Shown here one piece after another: positions 49,961 through 63,200 of a stretch of DNA of 64,000 bases; the first letter of the stretch is position 1, and each line of letters begins with the position of its first letter. Origin of the DNA: Sipunculus nudus. Lineage: Eukaryota > Annelida > Sipuncula > Golfingiida > Sipunculidae. The translations under genes and the position numbers were made by a program. The notes below the pieces were generated by a model, which ran no database searches, was not told the DNA's origin, and worked only from the letters and a program-made list of their open reading frames with translations. Location: the NCBI GenBank assembly GCA_026874595.1, contig CM049314.1:15122729-15186728 (forward strand), written 5' to 3'.

Positions 49961-52800
49961 TTCTTGAGGGGTAAGCATTGTTATCGTTGAGGGGTAAGCA
50001 TTGTTATCACTTAGAGCATAATATTGTTATCATTGAGGGGTAAGCATTGTTATCATTGAGGGGTTAGCATTGTTATCGTTGAGGAGTAAGCATTGTTATA
50101 GTTTATGGGTAAGCATTGTTATCATTGAGGGGAAGCATCGTTATCGTTGAGGGGTTAGCATTGTTTCCGATGAGGGTGAGCATTGTTATCGTTGAGGGCA
50201 TAATATTGTTATCGTTGAGGGTTAAGCATTGTTATCGTTGAAGGTTATGCATTGTTATCATTAAGGGGTTAACATTGTTATCATTGAGGGGTAAGTATTT
50301 TTATCGTTGAGGGGTAAGCATTGTTATCGTTGAGGGGTAAGCATTGTATTGTTATCGTTGAGGGCATAACATTGTTATCGTTGAGGGGTAAGCATTGTTA
50401 TCGTTGAGGGGTAAGCATTGTTATAGTTGACAGGTAGGCGTTGTTATTCTTGAGGGGTAAGCATTGTTATCTTTTAGGGGTAAGCACTGTTATCTTTGAG
50501 GGGTAAGCATTGTTATCGTTTAGGGAATAACATTGTTATCGTTGAGGGGTAAGCATTGTTATCGTTGAGGGGTAAGCATTGTTATCGTTTAGGGGTAAGC
50601 ATTGTTATCGTTGAGGGGTAAGCGTTGTTATCATTTAGGGCATAATGTTGTTATCGTTGAGGGGTTAGCATTTTTCTTCTTGAAGGGTAAGCATTGTTAT
50701 CGTTGAGGGGTAAGCATTGATATCATTGAGGGCATTAGATTGTTATTGTTGAGGGGTAAGCATTGTTATCATTTAGGGCATAATGTTGTTATCGTTGAGG
50801 GGTTAGCATTGTTCTCCTTGAAGGGTAAGCATTGTTATCGTTGAGGGGTAAGCATTGATATCATTGAGGGCATAAGATTGTTATTGTTGAGGGGTAAGCA
50901 TTGTTATCGCTTAGGGCATAACATTGTTATCGTTGAGGGGTAAGAATTGTTATCGTTGAGGGGTAAGCATTGTTATCGTTGAGGGGTTAGCATTGTTATT
51001 GTTGAGGCGTAAGCATTGTTATCGTTTAGGGGTAAGCATTGTTATCGTTGAGGGGTAAGCATTGTTATCGTTTAGGGGTAAGCATTGTTATCGTTGAGGG
51101 GTAAGCATTATTATTTGAGGGGTAAGTATTGTTATCGTTGAGGGGTAAACATTGTTATCGATGAGGGGTAGGCATTGTTATCGTTGAGGGGTAAGCATTG
51201 TTATCACTTAGGGCATAATATTGTTATCGTTGAGGGGTAAGAATTGTTATCATTGAGGGATTAGCATTGTTATCGTTGAGGGGGAAGCATTGTTATCGTT
51301 GAGGGGTTAGCATTGTTATCGTTGAGGGCATAGCATTGTTATGGTTGAGGAGTAAGCATTGTTATCGTTGAGGGATGAGCATTGTTATCGTTGAGGAGTA
51401 AGCATTGTTATCGTTGAGGGGTAAGCATTGTTATCGTTTAGGGCATAACATTGTTATCGTTGAGGGGTAAGTGTTGTCATTTTAGGGGTAAGCATTGTTA
51501 TCGTTGAGGGGTAAGCATTGTTATCGTTTAGGGGTAAGCATTGTTATCGTTGAGGGGTAAGCATTGTTATCGTTTAGGGCATAACATTGTTATCGTTGAG
51601 GGGTTAGCATTGTTATCGTTGAGGGGTAAGCATTGTTATCGTTCAGGGGTAAGCATTGATATCAATGAGGGCATAAGATTGTTATTGTTGAGGGGTAAGC
51701 ATTGTTATCGTCGAGGGTAAGCATTGTTATCGTTGAGGAGCAAGCATTGTTATCGTTGAGGGCATAACAATGTTATCGTTGAGGGGTAAGCATTGTTATC
51801 GTTGAGGGCATAACATTGTTATCGTTGAGGGGTAAGCATTGTTATCGTTGAGGCCATGGCATTGTTATCGTTGAGAGGTAAGCATTGTTATCGTTGAGGG
51901 TAAGCATTGTTATCGTTGAGGGGTTAGCATTGTTATCATTGAGGGGTAAGCATTGTTATCGTTGAGGGGTTGGCATTGTTATCGTTGAGGGTTATGGCAT
52001 TGTTATCGTTGAGGGTTAAGCATTGTTATCGTTTAGGGCATAACATTGTTATCGCTGAGAGGTTAACATTTCTATCTTCCAGGGGTAAGCATTCTTATCG
52101 TGTAGGGCATAACATTGTTATCGTTGAGGGTTAAGCATTGTTATCGTTGAAGGGTATGCATTGTTATCATTGAGGGGTAAACATTGTTATCATTGAAGGG
52201 TAAGTATTGTTATCGTTGAGGGGTAAGCATTGTTTTCGTTGAGGGGTAAGCATTGTTATAGTTGACAGGTAGGCGTTGTTATTCTTGAGGGGTAAGCATT
52301 GTTATCGTTGAGGGAAAAGCATTATTATCGTTGAGGGGTAAGCATTGTTATCGTTTAGGGGTAATCACTGTTATCGTTGAGGGGTAAGCATTGTTATCGC
52401 TTAAAGCATAACATTGTTATCGTTGAGGGGTAAGCATTGTTATCGTTGAGGGGTAAGCATTGTTATCGTTGAGGGGTAAGCGTTGTTATCATTTAGGGCA
52501 TAATGTTGTTATCGTTGAGGGGTTAGCATTGTTCTCCTTGAAGGGTAAGCATTGTTATCGTTGAGGGGTAAGCATTGATATCATTGAGGGCATAAGATTG
52601 TTATTGTTGAGGGGTAAGCATTGTTATCGTTGACAGGTAGGCGTTGTTATTCTTGAGGGGTAAGCATTGTTATCGTTCAGGGGTAAGCATTGTTATCGTT
52701 GAGGGGTAATCATTGTTATCGTTGAGGGGTAAGCATTGATATCATTGAGGGCATAAAATTGTTATCGTTGAGGGGTAAGCATTGTTATCGTTGAGGGGTA

Positions 52801-55800
52801 AGCATTTTTATAGTTGACAGGTAGGCGTTGTTATTCATGAGGGGTAAGCATTGTTATCGTTCAGGGGTAAGCATTGTTATCGTTGAGGGGTAAGCATTGG
52901 TATCTTTTAGGGGTAAGCACTGTTATCGTTGAGGGGTAAGCATTGTTATCGTTTAGGGAATAACATTGTTATCGTTGAGGGGTAAGCATTGTTATCACTT
53001 AGGGCATAACATTGTTATCGTTGAGGGGGAAGCATTGTTATCGTTGAGGGGTTAGCATTGTTATTGTTGAGGCGTAAGCATTGTTATCGTTTAGGGGTAA
53101 GCATTGTTATCGTTGAGGGGTAAGCATTGTTATCGTTTAGGGGTAAGCATTGTTATCGTTGAGGGGTAAGCATTATTATTTGAGGGGTAAGCATTGTTAT
53201 CGTTGCATTGTTATCGTTTAGGGAAAAACATTGTTATCATTGAGGGGTAAGCATTAATATCATTGAGGGCATAAAATTGTTATCGTTGAGGGGTAAGCAT
53301 TGTTATCGTTGAGGGGCAAGCATTGTTATAGTTGACAGGTAGGCGTTGTTATTCTTGAAGGGTAAGCATTGTTATCGTTGAGGGGTAAGCATTGTTATCG
53401 TTGAGGGGTAAGCATTGTTATCGTTTAGGGGTAGGCACTGTTATCGTTGAGGGGTAAGCATTGTTATCGTGTAGGGCATAACATTGTTATCGTTGAGGGG
53501 TAAGCATTGTTATCGTCGAGGGGTAAGCATTGTTATCACTTAGGGCATAATATTGTTATCGTTGAGGGGTAAGAATTGTTATCATTGAGGGATTAGCATT
53601 GTTATCGTTGAGGGGGAAGCATTGTTATCGTTGAGGGGTTAGCATTGTTATCGTTTAGGGGTAAGCATTGTTATAGTTTAGGGGTAAGCATTGTTATTGT
53701 TGAGGGGTAAGCATTGTTATCGTTTAGGGCATAGCATTGTTATGGTTGAGGAGTAAGCATTGTTATCGTTGAGGGATGAGCATTGTTATCGTTGAGGAGT
53801 AAGCATTGTTATCGTTGAGGGGTAAGCATTGTTATCGTTTAGGGCATAACATTGTTATCGTTGAGGGGTAAGTGTTGTCATTTGAGGGGTAAGCATTGTT
53901 ATCGTTGAGGGAAAAGCATTATTATCGTTGAGGGGTAAGCATTGTTATCGTTTAGGGGTAATCACTGTTATCGTTGAGGGGTAAGCATTGTTATCGCTTA
54001 AAGCATAACATTGTTATCGTTTAGGGGTAAGTATTGTTATCGTTGAGGGGTAAGCATTGTTATCGTTGAGGGTTAAGCATTGTTATGGTTGAGGGGTAAG
54101 CATTGTTATCGTTTAGGGCATAACATTGTTATCGTTGAGGGGTAAGCATTGTTATCGTTGAGGGGTAAGCATTGATATCATTGAGGGCATAAAATTGTTA
54201 TCGTTGAGGGGTAAGCATTGTTATCGTTGAGGGGTAAGCATTGTTATAGTTGACAGGTAGGCGTTGTTATTCTTGAGGGGTAAGCATTGTTATCTTTTAG
54301 GGGTAAGCACTGTTATCTTTGAGGGGTAAGCATTGTTATCGTTTAGGGAATAACATTGTTATCGTTGAGGGGTAAGCATTGTTATCGTTGAGGGGTAAGC
54401 ATTGTTATCGTTTAGGGGTAAGCATTGTTATCGTTGAGGGGTAAGCGTTGTTATCATTTAGGGCATAATGTTGTTATCGTTGAGGGGTTAGCATTGTTCT
54501 CCTTGAAGGGTAAGCATTGTTATCGTTGAGGGGTAAGCATTGATATCATTGAGGGCATAAGATTGTTATTGTTGAGGGGTAAGCATTGTTATTATTTAGG
54601 GCATAATGTTGTTATCGTTGAGGGGTTAGCATTGTTCTCCTTGAAGGGTAAGCATTGTTATCGTTGAGGGGTAAGCATTGATATCATTGAGGGCATAAGA
54701 TTGTTATTGTTGAGGGGTAAGCATTGTTATCGCTTAGGGCATAACATTGTTATCGTTGAGGGGTAAGCATTGTTATCGTTGAGGGGTTAGCATTGTTTTT
54801 GTTGAGGCGTAAGCATTGTTATCGTTTAGGGGTAAGCATTGTTATCGTTGAGGGGTAAGCATTGTTTTCGTTTAGGGGTAAGCATTGTTATCGTTGAGGG
54901 GTTAGCATTGTTATTGTTGAGGCGTAAGCATTGTTATCGTTTAGGGGTAAGCATTGTTATCGTTGAGGGGTAAGCATTGTTATCGTTTAGGGTAAGCATT
55001 GTTATCGTTGAGGGGTAAGCATTATTATTTGAGGGGTAAGTATTGTTATCGTTGAGGGGTAAGCATTGTTATCGTTTACGGGTAAGCATTTTATCGTTGA
55101 GGAATAAGCATTGTTATCGTATAGGGAAAAACATTGTTATCATTGAGGGGTAAGCATTAATATCATTGAGGGCATAAAATTGTTATCGTTGAGGGGTAAG
55201 CTTTGTTATCGTTGAGGGGCAAGCATTGTTATAGTTGACAGGTAGGCGTTGTTATTCTTGAGGGGTAAGCATTGTTATCGTTGAGGGGTAAGCATTGTTA
55301 TCGTAGAGGGGTAAACATTGTTATCGTTTAGGGGTAAGCACTGTTATCGTTGAGGGGTAAGCATTGTTATCGTGTAGGGCATAACATTGTTATCGTTGAG
55401 GGGTAAGCATTTTTATCGTTGAGGGGTAAGCATTGTTATCGTTTAGGGCATAACATTGTTATCGTTGAGGGGAAAGCATTGTTATCGTTGAGGGGTAAGC
55501 ATTGATATCATTGAGGGCATAAAATTGTTATCGTTGAGGGGTAAGCATTGTTATCGTTGAGGGGTAAGCATTTTTATAGTTGACAGGTAGGCGTTGTTAT
55601 TCTTGAGGGATAAGCATTGTTATCGTTCAGGGGTAAGCATTGTTATCGTTGAGGGGTAAGCATTGGTATCTTTTAGGGGTAAGCACTGTTATCGTTGAGG
55701 GGTAAGCATTGTTATCGTTTAGGGAATAACATTGTTATCGTTGAGGGGTAAGCATTGTTATCACTTAGGGCATAACATTGTTATCGTTGAGGGGGAAGCA

Positions 55801-58800
55801 TTGTTATCGTTGAGGGGTTAGCATTGTTATTGTTGAGGCGTAAGCATTGTTATCGTTTAGGGGTAAGCATTGTTATCGTTGAGGGGTAATCATTGTTATC
55901 GTTGAGGGGTAAGCATTGATATCATTGAGGGCATAAAATTGTTATCGTTGAGGGGTAAGCATTGTTATCGTTGAGGGGTAAGCATTGTTATAGTTGACAG
56001 GTAGGCGTTGTTATTCTTGAGGGGTAAGCATTGTTATCTTTTAGGGGTAAGCACTGTTATCTTTGAGGGGTAAGCATTGTTATCGTTTAGGGAATAACAT
56101 TGTTATCGTTGAGGGGTAAGCATTGTTATCGTTGAGGGGTAAGCATTGTTATCGTTTAGGGGTAAGCATTGTTATCGTTGAGGGGTAAGCGTTGTTATCA
56201 TTTAGGGCATAATGTTGTTATCGTTGAGGGGTTAGCATTGTTCTCCTTGAAGGGTAAGCATTGTTATCGTTGAGGGGTAAGCATTGATATCATTGAGGGC
56301 ATAAGATTGTTATTGTTGAGGGGTAAGCATTGTTATTATTTAGGGCATAATGTTGTTATCGTTGAGGGGTTAGCATTGTTCTCCTTGAAGGGTAAGCATT
56401 GTTATCGTTGAGGGGTAAGCATTGATATCATTGAGGGCATAAGATTGTTATTGTTGAGGGGTAAGCATTGTTATCGCTTAGGGCATAACATTGTTATCGT
56501 TGAGGGGTAAGCATTGTTATCGTTGAGGGGTTAGCATTGTTTTTGTTGAGGCGTAAGCATTGTTATCGTTTAGGGGTAAGCATTGTTATCGTTGAGGGGT
56601 AAGCATTGTTTTCGTTTAGGGGTAAGCATTGTTATCGTTGAGGGGTTAGCATTGTTATTGTTGAGGCGTAAGCATTGTTATCGTTTAGGGGTAAGCATTG
56701 TTATCGTTGAGGGGTAAGCATTGTTATCGTTTAGGGTAAGCATTGTTATCGTTGAGGGGTAAGCATTATTATTTGAGGGGTAAGTATTGTTATCGTTGAG
56801 GGGTAAGCATTGTTATCGTTTACGGGTAAGCATTTTATCGTTGAGGAATAAGCATTGTTATCGTATAGGGAAAAACATTGTTATCATTGAGGGGTAAGCA
56901 TTAATATCATTGAGGGCATAAAATTGTTATCGTTGAGGGGTAAGCTTTGTTATCGTTGAGGGGCAAGCATTGTTATAGTTGACAGGTAGGCGTTGTTATT
57001 CTTGAGGGGTAAGCATTGTTATCGTTGAGGGGTAAGCATTGTTATCGTAGAGGGGTAAACATTGTTATCGTTTAGGGGTAAGCACTGTTATCGTTGAGGG
57101 GTAAGCATTGTTATCGTGTAGGGCATAACATTGTTATCGTTGAGGGGTAAGCATTTTTATCGTTGAGGGGTAAGCATTGTTATCGTTTAGGGCATAACAT
57201 TGTTATCGTTGAGGGGAAAGCATTGTTATCGTTGAGGGGTAAGCATTGATATCATTGAGGGCATAAAATTGTTATCGTTGAGGGGTAAGCATTGTTATCG
57301 TTGAGGGGTAAGCATTTTTATAGTTGACAGGTAGGCGTTGTTATTCTTGAGGGATAAGCATTGTTATCGTTCAGGGGTAAGCATTGTTATCGTTGAGGGG
57401 TAAGCATTGGTATCTTTTAGGGGTAAGCACTGTTATCGTTGAGGGGTAAGCATTGTTATCGTTTAGGGAATAACATTGTTATCGTTGAGGGGTAAGCATT
57501 GTTATCACTTAGGGCATAACATTGTTATCGTTGAGGGGGAAGCATTGTTATCGTTGAGGGGTTAGCATTGTTATTGTTGAGGCGTAAGCATTGTTATCGT
57601 TTAGGGGTAAGCATTGTTATCGTTGAGGGGTAATCATTGTTATCGTTGAGGGGTAAGCATTGATATCATTGAGGGCATAAAATTGTTATCGTTGAGGGGT
57701 AAGCATTGTTATCGTTGAGGGGTAAGCATTTTTATAGTTGACAGGTAGGCGTTGTTATTCATGAGGGGTAAGCATTGTTATCGTTCAGGGGTAAGCATTG
57801 TTATCGTTGAGGGGTAAGCATTTGTATCTTTTAGGGGTAAGCACTGTTATCGTTGAGGGGTAAGCATTGTTATCGTTTAGGGAATAACATTGTTATCGTT
57901 GAGGGGTAAGCATTGTTATCACTTAGGGCATAACATTGTTATCGTTGAGGGGGAAGCATTGTTATCGTTGAGGGGTTAGCATTGTTATTGTTGAGGCGTA
58001 AGCATTGTTATCGTTTAGGGGTAAGCATTGTTATCGTTGAGGGGTAAGCATTGTTATCGTTTAGGGGTAAGCATTGTTATCGTTGAGGGGTAAGCATTAT
58101 TATTTGAGGGGTAAGCATTGTTATCGTTGCATTGTTATCGTTTAGGGAAAAACATTGTTATCATTGAGGGGTAAGCATTAATATCATTGAGGGCATAAAA
58201 TTGTTATCGTTGAGGGGTAAGCATTGTTATCGTTGAGGGGCAAGCATTGTTATAGTTGACAGGTAGGCGTTGTTATTCTTGAAGGGTAAGCATTGTTATC
58301 GTTGAGGGGTAAGCATTGTTATCGTTGAGGGGTAAGCATTGTTATCGTTTAGGGGTAGGCACTGTTATCGTTGAGGGGTAAGCATTGTTATCGTGTAGGG
58401 CATAACATTGTTATCGTTGAGGGGTAAGCATTGTTATCGTCGAGGGGTAAGCATTGTTATCACTTAGGGCATAATATTGTTATCGTTGAGGGGTAAGAAT
58501 TGTTATCATTGAGGGATTAGCATTGTTATCGTTGAGGGGGAAGCATTGTTATCGTTGAGGGGTTAGCATTGTTATCGTTTAGGGGTAAGCATTGTTATAG
58601 TTTAGGGGTAAGCATTGTTATTGTTGAGGGGTAAGCATTGTTATCGTTTAGGGCATAGCATTGTTATGGTTGAGGAGTAAGCATTGTTATCGTTGAGGGA
58701 TGAGCATTGTTATCGTTGAGGAGTAAGCATTGTTATCGTTGAGGGGTAAGCATTGTTATCGTTTAGGGCATAACATTGTTATCGTTGAGGGGTAAGTGTT

Positions 58801-58829
58801 GTCATTTGAGGGGTAAGCATTGTTATCGT
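52801..58829 (+). repeat. Duplicate pair, offset 4,924 bp
   Basis: 52,801-53,905 matches 57,725-58,829, including ATTCATGAGG, the clipped join TTATCGTTGCATTG (about 53,197 and 58,121) and GGGATGAGC. It ends at about 53,911, where GAAAAGC replaces GGGTAAGC. Confidence 0.8.
54241..57728 (+). repeat. Tandem 1,744-bp higher-order repeat
   Basis: 54,241-55,984 is followed directly by a nearly identical 55,985-57,728. Rare variants recur in the same order: two CATAATGTTG cassettes, TTTACGGGTAAGCATTTT, GTATAGGGAAAAAC, GTAGAGGGGTAAAC and GGTATCTTTTAGG. It is either a very recent duplication or an assembly duplication. Confidence 0.85.
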
Positions 58830-60261
58830 TGAGGGGTAAGCATTGTTATCGTTTAGGGGTAAGCATTGTTATCGTTGAGGGGTAAGCATTGTTATCGTTT
58901 AGGGCATAACATTGTTATCGTTGAGGGGTTAGCATTGTTATCGTTGAGGGGTAAGCATTGTTATCGTTCAGGGGTAAGCATTGATATCAATGAGGGCATA
59001 AGATTGTTATTGTTGAGGGGTAAGCATTGTTATCGTCGAGGGTAAGCATTGTTATCGTTGAGGAGCAAGCATTGTTATCGTTGAGGGCATAACAATGTTA
59101 TCGTTGAGGGGTAAGCATTGTTATCGTTGAGGGCATAACATTGTTATCGTTGAGGGGTAAGCATTGTTATCGTTGAGGCCATGGCATTGTTATCGTTGAG
59201 AGGTAAGCATTGTTATCGTTGAGGGTAAGCATTGTTATCGTTGAGGGATAAGCATTGTTATCGTTTAGGGGTAAGCGTTGTTATCGTTGAGGGGCATGCA
59301 TTGTTATTGTTGAGGGATAAACATTGTTATCATTGAGGGGTAAGCATTGTTATCATTGAGGGATGAGCATTGTTATCGTTGAGGGGTAAGCATTGTTATG
59401 ATTGAGGGGAAGCATCGTTATCGTTTAGGGGTTAGCATTGTTTCAATTGAGGGTAAGCATTGTTATCGTAGAGGGCATAACATTGTTATCGTTGAGGGCA
59501 AGGCAAGGTTTGTTGAGGGGTAAGCATTGTTATCATTGAGGGGAAGCATTGTTATCGTTGAGGGGTTAGCATTGTTTCCGTTGAGGGGCAAGCATTGTTA
59601 TCGTTGAGGGCATAACAATGTTATCGTCGAGGGGTAAGCATTGTTATCGTTGAGGGGCAAGCATTGTTATCTTTGAGGGCATAACATTGTTATCGTTGAG
59701 GCCATGGCATTGTTATCGTTGAGAGGTCAGCATTGTTATCGTTGAGGGGTAAGCATTGTTATCGTTGAGAGGTAAGCATTGTTATCTTTTAGGGGTAAGC
59801 ACTGTTATCGTTGAGGGGTAAGCATTGTTATTGTTTAGGGAATAGCATTGTTATCGTTGAGGGGTAAGCATTGTTATCATTTAGGGCATAATGTTGTTAT
59901 CGTTGAGGGGTTAGCATTGTTCTCGTTGAGGGGTAAGCATTGTTATCGTTGAGGGGTAAGCATTGATATCATTGAGGGCATAAGATTGTTTTTGTTGAGG
60001 GGTAAGCATTGTTATCGTTGAGGGGTAAGCATTGTTATCGCTTAGGGCATAACATTGTTATCGTTGAGGGGGAAGCATTGTTATCGTTGAGGGGTTAGCA
60101 TTGTTATCGTTGAGGGGTAAGCATTGTTATCATTTAGGGCATAATGTTGTTATCTTTGAGGGGTTAGCATTGTTTTCGTTGAGGGGTAAGCATTGTTATA
60201 GTTGACAGGTAGGCGTTGTTATTCTTGAGGGGTAAGCATTGTTATCGTTGAGGGATAAGCA

Positions 60262-63200
60262 TTGTTATCGTTGAGGGGTAAGCATTGTTATCGTTTAGGG
60301 GTAAGCACTGTTATCGTTGAGGGGTAAGCATTTTTATCGCTTAAGGCATAATATTGTTATCGTTGAGGGGTAAGTATTGTTATCGTTGAGGGGTAAGCAT
60401 TGTTATCGTTGAGGGGTAAGCATTGTTATGGTTGAGGGGTAAGCATTGTTATCGTGTAGGGCATAACATTGTTATCTTTGAGGGGTAAGCATTGTTATTG
60501 TTTAGGGGTAAGCATTGTTATCGTTGAGGGGTAAGCATTGTTATCACTTAGGGCATAATATTGTTATCGTTGAGGGGTTAGCATTGTTATCGTTGAGGGA
60601 TTAGCATTGTTATCGTTGAGGAGTAAGCATTGTTATAGTTTAGGGGTAAGCATTGTTATTGTTGAGGGGTAAGCATTGTTATCGTTTAGGGCATAGTATT
60701 GTTATGGTTGAGGAGTAAGCATTGGTATCGTTGAGGGAGAAGCATTGCTATCGTTGAGGAGTAAGCATTGTTATCGTTGAGGGGTAAGCATTGTTATCGT
60801 TTAGGGCATAACATTGTTATCGTTGAGGGGTAAGTGTTGTCATTTGAGGGGTAAGCACTGTTATCGTTGAGGGGTAAGCATTGTAATCGCTTAAGGCCTA
60901 ACATTGTTATCGTTGAGGGGTAAGTATTGTTATCGTTGAGGGGTAAGCATTGTTATCGTTGAGGGGAAAGCATTGTTATGGTTAAGGGGTAAGCATTGTT
61001 ATCGTGTAGGGCATAACATTGTTATCGTTGAGGGGTAAGCATTGTTATCGTTTAGGGGTAAGCATTGTTATCGTTGAGGGGTAAGCATTTTTATCGTTTA
61101 GGGCATAACATTGTTATCGTTGAGGGGTTAGCATTGTTATCGTTGAGGGGTGAGCATTGTTATCGTTCAGGGGTAAGCATTGATATCGTTGAGGAGCAAG
61201 CATTGTTATCGTTGAGGGCATAACAATGTTATCGTTGAGGGGTAAGCATTGTTATCGTTGAGGGCATAACATTGTTATCGTTGAGAGGTAAGCATTGTTA
61301 TCGTTGAGGCCATGGCATTGTTATCGTTGAGAGGTAAGCATTGTTATCGTTGAGGGTAAGCATTGTTATCGTTGAGGGATAAGCATTGTTATCGTTTAGG
61401 GGTAAGCGTTGTTATCGTTGAGGGGCATGCATTGTTATTGTTGAGGGGCATGCATTGTTATCGTTGAGGGGTAAGCATTAATATCATTGAGGGATGAGCA
61501 TTGTTATCGTTGAGGGGTAAGCATTGTTATCGTTGTGGGGTAAGCATTGTTATCGTAGAGGGGTTAGCATTGTTATCATTGAGGGGTAAGCATTGTTATC
61601 GTTGAGGGATAAGCATTGTTATCGTTGAGGGGTAAGCATTGTTATCGTTTAGGGGTAAGCACTGTTATCGTTCAGGGGTAAGCATTGTTATCGCTTAAGG
61701 CATAACATTGTTATCGTTGAGGGGTAAGTATTGTTATCGTTGAGGGGTAAGCATTGTTATCGTTGAGGGGTAAGCATTGTTATGGTTGAGGGGTAAGCAT
61801 TGTTATCGTGTAGGGCATAACATTGTTATCGTTGAGGGGTAAGCATTGTTATCGTTTAGGGGTAAGCATTGTTATCGTTGAGGGGTAAGCATTGTTATCG
61901 TTTAGGGCATAACATTGTTATCGTTGAGGCGTAAGCATTGTTATCGTTGAGGGGTTAGCATTGTTATCGTTCAGGGGTAAGCATTGATATCATTGAGGGC
62001 ATAAGATTGTTATTGTTGAGGGGTAAGCATTGTTATCGTCGAGGGTAAGCATTTTTATCGTTGAGGAGCAAGCATTGTTATCGTTGAGGGCATAACAATG
62101 TTATCGTTGAGGGGTAAGCATTGTTATCGTTGAGGGCATAACATTGTTATCGTTGAGGGGTTAGCATTGTTATCGTTGAGGTTAAGCATTGTTATCGTTG
62201 ACGGGTAAACGTTGTAATCGTCGAGGGTAAGCATTGTTATCGTTGAGGGGCAAGCATTGTTATTTGAGGGCATAACATTGTTATCGTTGAGGGATAAGCA
62301 TTGATATCGTTGAGGGCATAACATTGTTTTCGTTGAGGGGTAAGCATTGTTTTCGTTTAGGGGTAAGCATAGTTTTCGTTGAGGGGTAAGCATAGTTATC
62401 GTTGAGGGGTAAGCATTGTTATCGTTTAGGGGTAAGCACTGTTATCGTTGAGGGGTAAGCATTTTTATCGCTTAAGGCATAATATTGTTATCGTTGAGGG
62501 GTAAGTATTGTTATCGTTGAGGGGTAAGCATTGTTATCGTTGAGGGGTAAGCATTGTTATGGTTGAGGGGTAAGCATTGTTATCGTGTAGGGCATAACAT
62601 TGTTATCGTTGAGGGGTAAGCATTGTTATTGTTTAGGGGTAAGCATTGTTATCGTTGAGGGGTAAGCATTGTTATCACTTAGGGCATAATATTGTTATCG
62701 TTGAGGGGTTAGCATTGTTATCGTTGAGGGATTAGCATTGTTATCGTTGAGGAGTAAGCATTGTTATAGTTTAGGGGTAAGCATTGTTATTGTTGAGGGG
62801 TAAGCATTTTTATCGTTTAGGGCATAGCATTGTTATGGTTGAGGAGTAAGCATTGTTATCGTTGAGGGAGAAGCATTGCTATCGTTGAGGAGTAAGCATT
62901 GTTATCGTTGAGGGGTAAGCATTGTTATCGTTTAGGGCATAACATTGTTATCGTTGAGGGGTAAGTGTTGTCATTTGAGGGGTAAGCACTGTTATCGTTG
63001 AGGGGTAAGCATTGTAATCGCTTAAGGCCTAACATTGTTATCGTTGAGGGGTAAGTATTGTTATCGTTGAGGGGTAAGCATTGTTATCGTTGAGGGGAAA
63101 GCATTGTTATGGTTAAGGGGTAAGCATTGTTATCGTGTAGGGCATAACATTGTTATCGTTGAGGGGTAAGCATTGTTATCGTTTAGGGGTAAGCATTGTT

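Larger units (their letters stand above)
51481..59225 (+). repeat. Duplicate pair, offset 7,325 bp
   Basis: 51,481-51,900 matches 58,806-59,225, including GATATCAATGAGG, GGAGCAAGC, AACAATG and GGCCATGGCATTG. The segment contains a right-flank block (GTCGAGGG, then CAAGC, then AACAATG) without a core. Confidence 0.75.

Noticed and set aside
39431-57728. The shared value 1,744 bp for the core 19-to-20 spacing and for the 54,241-57,728 duplication
   Set aside because: The first interval contains a core and the second is pure minisatellite with a different variant order, so the equal length appears to be coincidence.
62124-62393. Minus-strand frames inside the pure array, here and at 44,720-44,923
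   Set aside because: They are translations of 23-bp repeats (a 23-residue periodicity from three units), open only by chance loss of stops.
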